Shown in pieces: positions 9,265-19,024 of a stretch of DNA of 64,000 bases. Source of the DNA: G963663495 sp963663495 (lineage in GTDB: Bacteria > Bacteroidota > Rhodothermia > Rhodothermales > Bin80); contig OY760427.1 of assembly GCA_963663495.1 (NCBI GenBank), positions 1,488,001 through 1,552,000 on the forward strand, written 5' to 3'. Numbering within the stretch: the first letter of the stretch is position 1; each line of letters begins with the position of its first letter. The translations under genes were made by a program, and so were the position numbers. The notes beneath the pieces are model-generated. The model saw only the letters and a program-made list of their open reading frames with translations, made no database searches and was not told the origin of the DNA.

Positions 9265-11031
9265 TCATAAGGTCTCGAATCGGTAATCGAATACGAATGA
9301 TTTGCCCAGCGCTTCACGAAACCAGAGTGTGGCTCTGGACCCGAACGCATCTGTAAGACGTACCGGCTCATTCAGCGCAAAGCGAACCGGCTGTGCATAG
9401 CCGTCATTGATGGCTATGTTGTCGGCATAGAGGTACATCCTGTCAAAACTGTCAAGGATCGGGTTTAGTCGACCGCGGACGACCGGCAGGTGCCCCGTTC
9501 CTTCTGCGATGATCTGCGATCCTCCGTCAACCGCGGGTGGCATACGGACTTCTAGGGAGCTGTTCGTGCAGTGATTGGTCTCCACATGCGCTACGAAACC
9601 CTCTGCCGCGCAGAGAAAGGTCATAGGCAGTTCGGTATAAAGCACAAACTCAGCACGGCCGAGCGTATCGGTCTGTGCCTGGTGATACGTGTTGTTGGGG
9701 TGAACCATGAGTATACTGACGTTCGGAAGCGGTTCACCAGTATCGCTCCGCACAACCTTTACGGATATGCTAAAGCCGCTTCTGACCGGTAGACGGGCAG
9801 CAGGAAGGGTCACCTTCAATTCGCGCGCTCCAACCAGTGCAAATACGGGTCGTCTGCCAGTGAGGCTTAGCGTGCCATCCTCTATCACGGCGATTCCTTC
9901 GCCTCGTCGGTCCATAAAATACTCCCTTCCGCCTGATCCGGGTATGGTACCTACCGGGCACTGCCCCAGTCGGGACGCTAACAGCTCGTTGCGCGTAAAC
10001 TGGCTGCTTCGGAGATCGTCGGTGGTCATGGAATTGCACAGACCGCCGGGCGAGTACAGCTCAAGCCTATCGCTGAACATAAACAGTCGTATGTGCGACC
10101 CTAACACCGAATAGTCCCGGTGGACCACGCCATTGACCACAGCTTCGAATACTGCGCGCAGGCTGTACTGCGGCACATCCGTGCGTGCTGGAGCCTTGTA
10201 GGCCGCCACGCGCATGTTGCTCTTTACGAATTGCAGTGCTCGGCGAATCTGTAGATCAACAGGACCGGTAATGTCAAGGGCATCCAGCTGGTCAGAAGCA
10301 TCCGGCTGATTTCCGCGGTACCGTACTGCTTGGATCCACGCGTTCTTGAGCCATCGATGGGGTTCTGCCGCCGCGAGGAGTATTCCTCCAACCGTTGCTC
10401 GTTGTATTCCGTGGGCATCGGCTTTTGCAAATTTCAGCTTTGTCAGGGCAACCTCAGGCGGATCGTACATCCGAGAACTAGTGTACTGGCGCCACAGCTC
10501 TTGCTGCAGGGTGTTCACGCCCGTTCTCTGCACAATCCGCGTGTCAAACGAGAAAGCGTCAGAAAGTCCCCGCGTGTGCGCTAACCGCTGTAGTTCCGCT
10601 TGCGTCATCTGACGCTTTGAGCCACCCGTCCGAGTAATGTAACCTCCCGGCGATCGGTGAACTGTGGCACTCTCCGGTACGGTGATCACAAGTGCACCGC
10701 CGCTGATAGGCTCGGGTGCGGATACCCGGTATAGGCTGTAGCCAATGGGCGGGTGAATGCTGTCCGCACAGATCTCATCCACGAGTGCGACCACCACGTC
10801 AAGTCGCTCTGGTTCAAGCCCTTGAGGCCTACGGTTGTCCGTCACGCCCATGACCAAGTTGCCGCCGCCGGCATTACCGAATGCCGCGATCTCGTCTGCA
10901 AGCGAGTTCCGGTGCGGCCCTGAGACACGGGTACCTTTAAAACGGATTTCCTTGAGTTCCAGGGCCGAGTCCTCTCCAAGAGCAACCTGTTTCCACAGGT
11001 GCGTGATTGCAGATGGAGTCAAAGATGCCAT
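9265..11031 (-). CDS. AlbA_2 (Schlafen-type) DNA-binding / GHKL ATPase-like protein with C-terminal Ig-like extension
   Basis: The 588-residue protein begins with an AlbA_2-type domain (about residues 15-130: LELKEIRFKG, LADEIAAFGNAGGGNLVMGV). This domain is usually linked to nucleic-acid binding in transcriptional or defence regulators. The middle part (about 150-400) resembles the 'RecG-like' HATPase_c_4 ATP-binding region (AVFEAVVNGVVHRDYS, with the N-box Asn, then RLELYSPGGL). The last ~180 residues are not part of the usual family. They contain a carboxypeptidase-regulatory/Ig-like segment (SDTGEPLPNVSILM). The gene is intact and has the base composition of the backbone. I cannot assign a precise role. 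Confidence 0.7.
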   Translation of the reverse strand: MASLTPSAITHLWKQVALGEDSALELKEIRFKGTRVSGPHRNSLADEIAAFGNAGGGNLVMGVTDNRRPQGLEPERLDVVVALVDEICADSIHPPIGYSLYRVSAPEPISGGALVITVPESATVHRSPGGYITRTGGSKRQMTQAELQRLAHTRGLSDAFSFDTRIVQRTGVNTLQQELWRQYTSSRMYDPPEVALTKLKFAKADAHGIQRATVGGILLAAAEPHRWLKNAWIQAVRYRGNQPDASDQLDALDITGPVDLQIRRALQFVKSNMRVAAYKAPARTDVPQYSLRAVFEAVVNGVVHRDYSVLGSHIRLFMFSDRLELYSPGGLCNSMTTDDLRSSQFTRNELLASRLGQCPVGTIPGSGGREYFMDRRGEGIAVIEDGTLSLTGRRPVFALVGARELKVTLPAARLPVRSGFSISVKVVRSDTGEPLPNVSILMVHPNNTYHQAQTDTLGRAEFVLYTELPMTFLCAAEGFVAHVETNHCTNSSLEVRMPPAVDGGSQIIAEGTGHLPVVRGRLNPILDSFDRMYLYADNIAINDGYAQPVRFALNEPVRLTDAFGSRATLWFREALGKSFVFDYRFETL

Positions 11032-11399
11032 TTACGGGCGGAACGGGCGACGGGACCGGAACGCAGTGCGATAGTCGCTGTGCTGCGATGTCGAATCATA
11101 CCGTGGGTCAGGTCGCTAAGGAGTGTACGCGCCTACCAGAATAAAGTCGGCTATTGGCGCACAAAGCGCACTTCAGGTCTTGTTGGAAGAAAAGACCACA
11201 TACAGCAAAAGACGGAGTACAAGCAGGCATGAACAACGGATTCAACTGCACTGCGATCGTACGGTTGGCACATCGCTGCCTGCCCCTATCGTGCCTGCAA
11301 CATAGTATCACGTCCGGGTACCGCTTGAAAACGATGGTGCGGTGATTCCCACCAGGTACAGGCTATCGGACCGGATACCAACAGATGCCGTAGTGCTAG
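11032..11399. other. Non-coding interval upstream of tRNA genes
   Basis: No convincing gene, RNA or mobile end was recognised here. Short overlapping ORFs lack family similarity or ribosome-binding sites. Confidence 0.4.
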
Positions 11400-11471
11400 C
11401 TCCCCGGGTAGGACTCGAACCTACAACCCTGCGGTTAACAGCCGCATGCTCTACCATTGAGCTACCGAGGA
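11400..11471 (-). tRNA. tRNA-Asn (GTT)
   Basis: On the minus strand the acceptor arm TCCTCGG pairs with CCGGGGA (one G-T pair). The D arm AGCTCAATGGTAGAGC, an anticodon loop with GTT, and the T arm GGTTCGAGTCC are all present. The discriminator is G and CCA is not encoded. Confidence 0.93.
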
Positions 11472-11591
11472 ATAACGGAACTAATGATACGATCAATTCC
11501 CCTTTTTGTAAAATACCCTGTGAACGAATAATATGGCGCAGGGTTGCGTCAATGGAACAAGCAGAGGCAGGTAGGGTTCGGACGCGGCCCG

Positions 11592-11675
11592 GCCCTGGTG
11601 GCGGAACTGGTAGACGCGCAGCATTCAGGATGCTGTGCCCGTACGGGCGTGGAGGTTCAAGTCCTCTCCAGGGCA
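11592..11675 (+). tRNA. tRNA-Leu (CAG)
   Basis: The acceptor arm GCCCTGG pairs with CCAGGGC. The anticodon stem-loop is CAGCA-TTCAGGA-TGCTG with anticodon CAG. A class II long variable arm (CCCGTACGGG) and the T arm GGTTCAAGTCC follow. CCA is not encoded. Confidence 0.93.
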
Positions 11676-11756
11676 CCGTTGGCCTCACGCCGTCTTTTAT
11701 ATGGCCTGCGTGGGACGCATTTACGGGTGATGGGAAAGTACTGTAATGATGGGAAA

Positions 11757-13216
11757 GGGAGTTATATGGCTGAGTGCCACGCGTTTTCGCAGGCGTTACC
11801 TTTTGTGCTTTGGTGGTGCAGACAGGATGGCTTTCGCCAGTTGTTCATAATCGGTTCCCGCTGTTCACGAACAAACTGCAATTATTTCAAATAACTCAAC
11901 ACGTGGGTACGCATGCTATATATTTACCATATATTAGGGAGTTATATACCACAGTGCCATGCCCGAAACGGTTAGTGCATACCGCAATATCACATACAGG
12001 CTGTTGCCCGGAAGTCGGACGTAAAGCCAAGCACCTTGCTGGATTAGCGGGTGCGTGTAGGTTTGTGTGGAATGCCATCCTCGCAGAGCAGAGCGAGGCC
12101 TACAAGAAAGTGAAAGAGGCTGGAGAGAAGCCGCCCTCGGTAAGCTTCTTCTCGCTGGGGAAGCGGTTCACGGCGCAGCGCCGCACGGTCGAGTGGCTGC
12201 CTGAATACTCCTTTGGTGTCGTTAGATACACATGGAAATATCAAGCGGATGCATGGAAGGCATTCTCCAAAGAGGGTAAGAGAAGACCGAGATTCCATTC
12301 TAGACATGGTAGTACACCTTCGTTCACGATCCCGGATAACGTAAGGGTTCGGGATGGCAAGCTGTATATCCCGAAAGTGGGACATATGGCGCTCCGCAGG
12401 CGGGGAGGCAACCCGTACCCTGATGGTATACCCGTCAAAGCCACGGTAAAGAAGAACGCCGGCAAAGGGTATGCTGTCATCTGCTACAAGATGGAGGCAC
12501 CTGTAATAGAGGATACCGGCAGTGCTGTAGGCATTGACCGTAATTGCGGGCAGATCGCTATGGTCTCCACAGAGGGCGATACAAGCATTATCAGACAGCC
12601 GGATACCAAGCGTCTTGATGCCAAGTTGAAGCGGCATCAGCGAAGACTGGCGAGACAGAAGAAAGGCTCCAACCGTCGTAACAGGCGGAAGCATAGAATC
12701 GCCCGCATACAGCGCAAGCGTGCTAACGTCCTCAAGAATGCGAACCACCAGGTAAGTCGCAGTATTGCCAATTGCTCCTCGACGGTGATACTGGAGGACC
12801 TGAAGATCAAAGCGATGACATGTTCAGCTAAGGGGACGATGGAGAGCTTTGGTACAAACGTCAAACAGAAGTCTGGCCTCAACCGTGGGATACTGCGAAC
12901 AGGTTGGGGCCAGCTGGAACAGATGCTGAGCTATAAGTGCCGCAAGGTGATAAAGGTTACCGCTGCCTATACCAGTCAGCGGTGTTCTGTGTGTGGGCAC
13001 ACAGAAGCGAGTACCCGTAAGACACGGAGCAAATTCACGTGTATGTCCTGTGGACATGCGGATCATGCAGACCTGAATGCGGCTGCAAACATACTGGCCT
13101 CCGGGATTGGGGCTTCTGCACGGCGAGGGGCGTTCGGGTTACCGACCCCTATGACCCGTGAAATTGATACTAGTGCCTCACTGTGTACTGTTGGTCACTC
13201 ACGTAATATAATTCCC
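11757..13216 (+). mobile_element. TnpB element, family A, copy A1, with 8-bp target duplication
   Basis: The element starts GGGAGTTATAT and ends ATATAATTCCC. It is flanked by the direct repeat ATGGGAAA (11749-11756 and 13217-13224). Like all A copies it has a ~190 bp left module with its own terminal-repeat-like ends, then a second GGGAGTTATAT at about 11938, then the tnpB gene. It sits between tRNA-Leu and lepA. Confidence 0.85.
11959..13216 (+). pseudogene. tnpB: tnpB (RNA-guided nuclease-like), frameshifted at both ends
   Basis: The native start ATG 11959 is followed by a one-base insertion near codon 21 (compare copies at 26751 and 37620). The long open frame therefore begins upstream, at 11774, in another frame. 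A second one-base insertion in the final codons removes the usual stop. The frame then runs out of the element into the lepA start region (to 13312). The catalytic core, with the RuvC-like Asp (GIDRNCGQ), ILEDL Glu, zinc ribbon and ADLNAAANIL, is intact. A product without its normal N-terminus is possible but unlikely to be functional. Confidence 0.8.
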
Positions 13217-13308
13217 ATGGGAAACCGTACTAAATCTTCCACCCGGCGTGCCTTGCAGGCGCTTCACATCGGGCACCAAGGCTACGGTGTAACGAGCCTC
13301 TGCTGCGT

Positions 13309-15117
13309 GTGACGGACCCCTACCTCCAGCGCATCCGCAACTTTTGTGTGATCGCCCATATTGACCACGGCAAGAGCACACTTGCCGACCGGTTTCTTGA
13401 GCTCACCGGTACCCTGTCTGAGCGCGAAATGCAGAGCCAGGTGCTTGATTCCATGGACTTGGAGCGTGAGCGCGGCATAACTATTAAAAGTCATGCCATT
13501 CGCATGAGCTATGACGCGGATGATGGTACCGAATACATCCTCAACCTCATTGATACACCGGGGCATGTAGACTTCACGTACGAGGTTTCAAGAGCCCTGA
13601 AAGCATGTGAGGGAGCGATTCTGGTGATAGATGCCACGCAAGGCATAGAAGCGCAGACCCTCAGCAATCTGTATCTGGCTCTTGACGGGGACCTTGAGGT
13701 GATCCCTGTGCTGAACAAGGTGGATCTACCAAGCGCGCGGCCTGATACGGTGGCTATGAGTGTGGAGTCCCTGCTGGGAGAGCCCGCGGAGGATATTCTT
13801 CGCATTAGCGGTAAGACGGGGGAGGGGGTGCAGACGCTGCTTGAAGAGGTCATTCAATGCGTGCCGCCACCCCAAGGGGACCCTAATGCGCGCCTGCAGG
13901 CGCTGATATTTGACTCAATCTTTAACCAGTACCGTGGGGCAATAGCCTATGTGCGCGTTTTCCAGGGGACGCTGCGGCAACGCGAACAGATACGCTTCAT
14001 GGCTACCGACCGGCGCTACCTGGCAGAAGAGATTGGCCTGCTCCGCTTGGGCATGGAGCCTGTCAAAGAGATGCGTGCAGGAGAAGTAGGGTACGTGATT
14101 GGCTCCATCAAGGATGTACGTGACACGCGTGTGGGCGATACGATTACCCACGAGCGTCGTCCGGCTGATGCCCCCATAGCGGGATTCAGGGACGCGCGAC
14201 CCATGGTGTTCTCTGGTGTATACCCGGCAAACTCGGAAGATTTTGAGGACCTGCGCTCCTCATTGGAGAAGCTGCAGCTGAACGACGCGTCGATCTCTTT
14301 CGAACCGGAAAACTCCATGGCGCTCGGATTCGGCTTTCGGGTGGGGTTTCTTGGTCTGCTGCACATGGAGATCATCCAGGAACGGCTAGACCGCGAATTC
14401 GGCCTGGACATCATTACTACACTGCCCAACGTTAAGTACGAAATCGTGCTGACCACAGGCGAAACACTGATTATTGAGAATCCGAATAAGGTTCCTGTTG
14501 ACAGCACCAAAGATCATATCAGGGAGCCCTTTGTAAAGGCGGAGATAATTTCGCCGACCGAATTCATCGGTAGCCTGATGCGGTTGTGCCAGGAACGGCG
14601 GGGTGCGTACGTGAATCAGACATACCTGGATTCGGACCGCGTCAGTCTAGAATACGAACTACCATTGGCCGACATCGTATTTGACTTTTACGACAAGCTC
14701 AAGAGTCTAAGCCGTGGCTATGCCTCTTTCGATTACGAATTTCTCGCCTATAGGCGGAGCGATCTTGTGAGGCTGGATATGTTGATCAATGGTGATCCGG
14801 TGGATGCGCTGTCCATGATTGTACACCGCGATCGTGCCTACGCAATGGGCCGTAAAGTGACATCCAAGCTGAAGGGCTTGATTCCGCGCCAGATGTTTGA
14901 GGTAGCTGTGCAGGCCGCCATCGGTAGTCGTGTCATTGCTCGCACGACGGTCAAGGCGACGCGTAAGGATGTTACGGCCAAGTGCTATGGAGGTGATATT
15001 TCCCGAAAACGCAAGCTGCTGGAAAAACAGAAGGAGGGCAAAAAACGTATGAAGCATGTGGGCAGCGTAGAAGTCCCTCAGGAAGCATTCTTGGCCGTAC
15101 TTTCTATGGAGGATTAA
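13309..15117 (+). CDS. lepA: Elongation factor 4 (LepA)
   Basis: This is a 602-residue translational GTPase of the normal family length. It acts on the ribosome, where LepA promotes back-translocation or affects initiation and assembly. The G1 motif AHIDHGKST, the G3 DTPGH and the G4 NKVD are present. The LepA-specific C-terminal domain (KRMKHVGSVEVPQEAFLAVL) is complete. I start it at GTG 13309 because TDPYLQRIRNF is the conserved N-terminus; an in-frame ATG further in would lose the P-loop. A TnpB element with target duplication sits only 92 bp upstream and may have separated the gene from its original promoter. Confidence 0.96.
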   Translation: MTDPYLQRIRNFCVIAHIDHGKSTLADRFLELTGTLSEREMQSQVLDSMDLERERGITIKSHAIRMSYDADDGTEYILNLIDTPGHVDFTYEVSRALKACEGAILVIDATQGIEAQTLSNLYLALDGDLEVIPVLNKVDLPSARPDTVAMSVESLLGEPAEDILRISGKTGEGVQTLLEEVIQCVPPPQGDPNARLQALIFDSIFNQYRGAIAYVRVFQGTLRQREQIRFMATDRRYLAEEIGLLRLGMEPVKEMRAGEVGYVIGSIKDVRDTRVGDTITHERRPADAPIAGFRDARPMVFSGVYPANSEDFEDLRSSLEKLQLNDASISFEPENSMALGFGFRVGFLGLLHMEIIQERLDREFGLDIITTLPNVKYEIVLTTGETLIIENPNKVPVDSTKDHIREPFVKAEIISPTEFIGSLMRLCQERRGAYVNQTYLDSDRVSLEYELPLADIVFDFYDKLKSLSRGYASFDYEFLAYRRSDLVRLDMLINGDPVDALSMIVHRDRAYAMGRKVTSKLKGLIPRQMFEVAVQAAIGSRVIARTTVKATRKDVTAKCYGGDISRKRKLLEKQKEGKKRMKHVGSVEVPQEAFLAVLSMED

Positions 15118-15130
15118 CCTTGCGTGGTAT

Positions 15131-15937
15131 GTGGCCACTGTGACCGGGCCCCGAAACGCTATACTCGTTTGGGTAGCCATGATAGCTGCCATGCCTGCCG
15201 GTGCCCAGCCTAGTCCACGCATTCAGCCGCAGGAGCTCGGGTTGATATACGCGGAACGTCGTTTCAGGGCTGAATTTATTGCGGCACTGGGAGGCTATGA
15301 ACGCATTGTTGCGCCACGGCCCGGGCAGCGAATCCCAGTTGACGCCGACACGCTTGGCCCTTGGATCATGCAGCAGGCCTACAACTACATACCGGAGGCC
15401 GAAGAGCCGTGGGATGGCCAGGTTGACGGCTGGGAGGTAATTGCCCCCGACCAGGCCGTACGGCACCGCCGATGGTTTACATCTGCCGGTTGGTCCTACC
15501 TTGGTGCCAATTACTTCACGGCGCTGGACACAACGCAGACATCGGAGATCCGGGCGCACCTTCAGAGCCAGTTCGGGAGCCCTAGCCTTACCGTTATTGA
15601 GCTGGGGGCTCGCAGTCTTGGCCAGGCGATGCAGTTCGAGTATTGGATCGTGGCGAACGATTCCATTCGTGTAAAGGTGATGGACCCTACGGGTCCTCTT
15701 GATCGCGGGATAATCCTCGCTGCCAACAGCCGCTACAGAGACTTGCTTTTCAACCTCCGCCAATCGTTGCTTGGAGATGTAATCCACCGCACCGAACCGG
15801 CGCCGTACACGGATTATTATTATAGTCCGGATTCGGAGCGCTGGTATCAAACCGGCTTTGACGGCCGGAGCTATTTCACAAAGCGTATACGCGCACCGCG
15901 GCTTTCGGAAGGCCGCCCGGAGATACCATCCAATTGA
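15131..15937 (+). CDS. Secreted protein of unknown function between lepA and lepB
   Basis: The protein has 268 residues and starts at GTG 15131, 14 bases after the lepA stop. The N-terminus has a hydrophobic signal segment (AILVWVAMIAAM) ending in AGAQ, which suggests export. The rest has no motif I recognise. It contains several Trp/Tyr-rich stretches (GWSYLGANYF, MQFEYWIVAND). Its position inside lepA-lepB implies co-transcription, and a periplasmic or cell-envelope role is an inference from the signal peptide. Confidence 0.7.
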   Translation: MATVTGPRNAILVWVAMIAAMPAGAQPSPRIQPQELGLIYAERRFRAEFIAALGGYERIVAPRPGQRIPVDADTLGPWIMQQAYNYIPEAEEPWDGQVDGWEVIAPDQAVRHRRWFTSAGWSYLGANYFTALDTTQTSEIRAHLQSQFGSPSLTVIELGARSLGQAMQFEYWIVANDSIRVKVMDPTGPLDRGIILAANSRYRDLLFNLRQSLLGDVIHRTEPAPYTDYYYSPDSERWYQTGFDGRSYFTKRIRAPRLSEGRPEIPSN

Positions 15938-15949
15938 TGGACGGACCTA

Positions 15950-17044
15950 ATGGCAAATAGCAAAGCACGAGACTCGGGGAAGCAGGGAAAAGCTTCCCAT
16001 GACAGCACCAAGGCGAAGGGGCCACTACGAGAGTGGATAGATGCCCTAGTATTCGCCGTCATCTTGATGGTGATCATAAGGACGCTTTTTTTTGATCTGT
16101 TCAAGATCCCGACGCCATCAATGGAGCAGAGCCTCCTTGTGGGTGACTATCTGTTTGTATCCAAGCTCCACTACGGTACCCGCACCCCTATATCTCTTGG
16201 CATTCCGTTTACACAGATTTACCTTCGCGATATCACACTGCCTTGGACCCGTCTTCCAGGATTCAGCGAAGTGAAGCGTGGTGATGCCGTAGTATTTAAC
16301 TGGCCGGCTGATGCCGACAAGCCCGTGGATCGCAAGATGCATTATATCAAACGGGTCATCGGGCTTCCGGGGGACACGGTAGCGGTGCAGGACAAGACGG
16401 TGTCCATCAACGGGACCGCACAAGGTCTCCTGGAGGGAATGCAGCAGCAGTGGTATGTATACAAGAAAGATCCACGCGTATCGTTATCGCGTAGCCGGTT
16501 GCAAGACGCGGGTGTTGAAGAGGCTACCCCGACATCCAACCCGTCCATCGTTCGGGTTCTCGCCACGCAGGCCGCGGCGGATACCGTCGCTGTGTGGGGG
16601 GGCGTGGAGCGCGTCACGCCGGCAGTAAGCCGCTCAGATGCCGGCTACAGCTCCCACATGTATCCAGCCAGCATAGGCTATACACCAGACAATTATGGCC
16701 CCGTGCGCGTACCCAAGGACGGCGAGGAGATCGCATTTTCGGCGGAGAACTGGCGCTACCTTGCTCCCGTGCTTCTGAATTACGAGGGGGTGCAGGCAAC
16801 GGCGGATGATGATGGATACTGGATTGATGGTGAGCGGGTTAGTTCCTACACCTTTACCCAGGATTACTTCTTTGTAATGGGAGATAACAGGGATAATTCC
16901 GAAGATAGCCGGTTCTGGGGGTTTGTCCCGATGACCCATGTTGTGGGCAAGGCGGTGCTCACGTATTTTTCCTGGGACTCTGAGAGTGGGCCGCCGCTGA
17001 TTGGTCAGATCCGCTACGGAAGGCTTCTCCGGCTCATCCAGTAG
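15950..17044 (+). CDS. lepB: Signal peptidase I
   Basis: This 364-residue S26A protease cleaves signal peptides at the outer face of the cytoplasmic membrane. A membrane segment lies at about residues 30-46. The catalytic Ser57 is in PTPSMEQ and the general base Lys134 is in YIKRVIGLPGD. The C-terminal GDNRDNSEDSRFWG box is present. An insertion of ~120 residues between the Lys motif and the last box makes the protein longer than the E. coli enzyme, as is common in Bacteroidota-type enzymes. It starts 12 bases after the preceding gene and overlaps the convergent L,D-transpeptidase gene by 11 bases. Confidence 0.94.
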   Translation: MANSKARDSGKQGKASHDSTKAKGPLREWIDALVFAVILMVIIRTLFFDLFKIPTPSMEQSLLVGDYLFVSKLHYGTRTPISLGIPFTQIYLRDITLPWTRLPGFSEVKRGDAVVFNWPADADKPVDRKMHYIKRVIGLPGDTVAVQDKTVSINGTAQGLLEGMQQQWYVYKKDPRVSLSRSRLQDAGVEEATPTSNPSIVRVLATQAAADTVAVWGGVERVTPAVSRSDAGYSSHMYPASIGYTPDNYGPVRVPKDGEEIAFSAENWRYLAPVLLNYEGVQATADDDGYWIDGERVSSYTFTQDYFFVMGDNRDNSEDSRFWGFVPMTHVVGKAVLTYFSWDSESGPPLIGQIRYGRLLRLIQ

Positions 17045-17996
17045 GCCTCGCAGCCAGTCTTGCCTTGTCCAGACGCTGTTGCTGTGGGGTGCCGGGAGGA
17101 ATGTCAAACGGGTGGTCCGGCAGGCTCACCCGCAGCAGGGTGGGGTAGCGTGGGCCGTCTCTGAATAGCTCGGGGCGTAGATCAGGCTCCGTGCCGATAA
17201 CCAGCACTGTGGTCCCCGGCGCGATTAAGCGGCTGGTGATTGAGCCTATGTCGTCCCTACCACTGGACACGGTCCATGTGTCTGCCCAGTTGTAGACCCA
17301 CTGGGCGTCTGCGTCAACCAGGCGCACACAGCCATGACTTAGGGGGCCTCCGGTTGGCATTTCGTACTGGTGAACATGCATACCGCGCGCTAAGTGGAAG
17401 TTGAGGACCCAGTACATCTCCCATTCTTCCCCCGGCGGGCTTAGCGTGGAGACACGGTAAGGCTCCCTCCAGTTAAAGTTGTAGCGCCCGTTTGGCGTGG
17501 GAGACTCGTCCGGATCACCTGTATTGATGATGCCCCACCGCGTGAGGACACCATACTCGTAGGCAGCAAATGCCTGCGAAGTCTTGTCCATAATGAACAA
17601 TTTGTCAAACTCCAGACCGCCTTCGTAGTAGCGAGTGAATGGGGAGTAGGCTCTGAAATCCAAGTCGAATCGGGTAGGCGTCACAATGGTGTCACCGATG
17701 TGATAGGTCCGGATCAGGCGCCGGTTGATTATCTGCACAAGTTCACTGCGCCGCCGACCAAGCTTCGTATCGCCGTCACCTATTTGTCTGAAGAAGTTGT
17801 TGCGGGCCAAGGCATTGTTGCCCCGCTCATCCTTCAGTAAGTGGTATTCGTAATAGGCTTGCGGGATATGGTCAAGCGATGCCGCCTGTGCATTGAGCAT
17901 CTCCGCCACTGCTTCCTGGTCAATGTACCCGCCTTGGGCATGCGAATGCCAGCAGATAAGTAGTAGTACGACTTGTACGATCCAAATTCTTTTCAT
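17034..17996 (-). CDS. YkuD-family L,D-transpeptidase
   Basis: The 320-residue exported protein has an N-terminal signal peptide (VQVVLLLICWHSHAQG). The YkuD catalytic domain spans about residues 130-265. The motif runs from HVHQ through GGPLSHGCVRL, with nucleophile Cys223, His221 and Arg225. The family cross-links peptidoglycan through 3-3 bonds or attaches proteins to it in the periplasm. A closely related but inactivated copy lies 15 bp upstream, so the pair arose by tandem duplication. Confidence 0.88.
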   Translation of the reverse strand: MKRIWIVQVVLLLICWHSHAQGGYIDQEAVAEMLNAQAASLDHIPQAYYEYHLLKDERGNNALARNNFFRQIGDGDTKLGRRRSELVQIINRRLIRTYHIGDTIVTPTRFDLDFRAYSPFTRYYEGGLEFDKLFIMDKTSQAFAAYEYGVLTRWGIINTGDPDESPTPNGRYNFNWREPYRVSTLSPPGEEWEMYWVLNFHLARGMHVHQYEMPTGGPLSHGCVRLVDADAQWVYNWADTWTVSSGRDDIGSITSRLIAPGTTVLVIGTEPDLRPELFRDGPRYPTLLRVSLPDHPFDIPPGTPQQQRLDKARLAARPTG

Positions 17997-18011
17997 GGAC
18001 AGTTGACAGAC

Positions 18012-19004
18012 TTATTGGTTACGGAGAGCCTTTCCGTCTTCGAAGCCATCAGCGCGGAGCTTGTCCAGCCATACCTGCTGGGGTGATCCCGGCTCCACGT
18101 TATACGGGTGCTCCGGTAGTTCGGCCATCGTTAGTGTCGGTTGCCCGCGGTATCGACTGAATGTCAATGGAACACCGGCAGGTTCGGTACCGATTACAAG
18201 CACAGTGGTGCCAAGTCTGATCAACTGTCCCTCAGCTGAGAGCCTGCCTTCCACTTCTGCCGTTGCTTTCCAAGTGCGTACCCAGTCATAAACCCATTGG
18301 GCGTCGGCCTCAATCAGCCGTACACATCCGCGGCTCGTAGGTCCGCCGGCGGGCATTTCGTGTTGGTGCATATGTATTCCGCGCTCCAGGTAGAAATTAA
18401 CCACCCAGTACATGTGCTATTCCGCGTTGTGACCAGAGACGCGGTTCGGTTCTCTCCAAGTGACATTGTAGCGCCCGTTCGGGGTCGGTGCTTCGGCGGG
18501 ATTACCCGTGTTAATGATCCCCCAACGTACGAGCTCACCTCCCTCGTAGGCCGCAAACGCCTGCAAAGTCTTGTCAAGGATTATGAGCGTGTCAAAGTCT
18601 TTGCCCCCATTGTACACTACGGGAAATGGAGAATATGTCCTAAAATCCACATCATAGCGGGTAGGAACGATGACCGTATCTCCTACCTCATAGCTCACCA
18701 TCGCGCGGCGGTTGAGCAGCTGAACAATTGCAGAACGTTGCCTGCCAAGGTGTGCGTCACCGTCTCCAATGCTTTTGTATAGCATGTTGCGTGCAACCAC
18801 ATTGTTTCCGTGCTCATCGCTGAGCAATTGATATCGGTAATCCATGTCGGGAATCAATTCCAGCGGTACGGCATGAGCGGTTAACGCAAGTACGGCAGCC
18901 GACTGGTCAATAAAGCCGCCTTGCGCGTGCAAGGGAGGAGGGCCGAGATTCGCGATAATGGCGAAAAACGCCACCATGAGGTTTCCGCGTTCAAACATGG
19001 GCAT
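18012..19004 (-). pseudogene. YkuD-family L,D-transpeptidase paralogue, inactivated
   Basis: This gene is collinear with the intact neighbour over its whole length, including the signal peptide (LMVAFFAIIANLG...LHAQG). An in-frame TAG at about 18414-18416 stands where the paralogue has Trp in EEWEMYW, giving frames 19004-18417 and 18413-18012. Independently, the active-site motif reads TSRGCVRL where the paralogue has LSHGCVRL, so the catalytic His is Arg. The enzyme would thus be impaired even with stop-codon suppression. Confidence 0.85.
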
Positions 19005-19024
19005 TGTGGGGCGGAGCTAAGTTT

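Noticed and set aside
11774..13312. 512-codon ORF from before A1 tnpB to the lepA start
   Set aside because: Its first ~60 codons and last ~30 are out-of-frame or non-coding sequence joined by one-base insertions. It is not a natural fusion gene.
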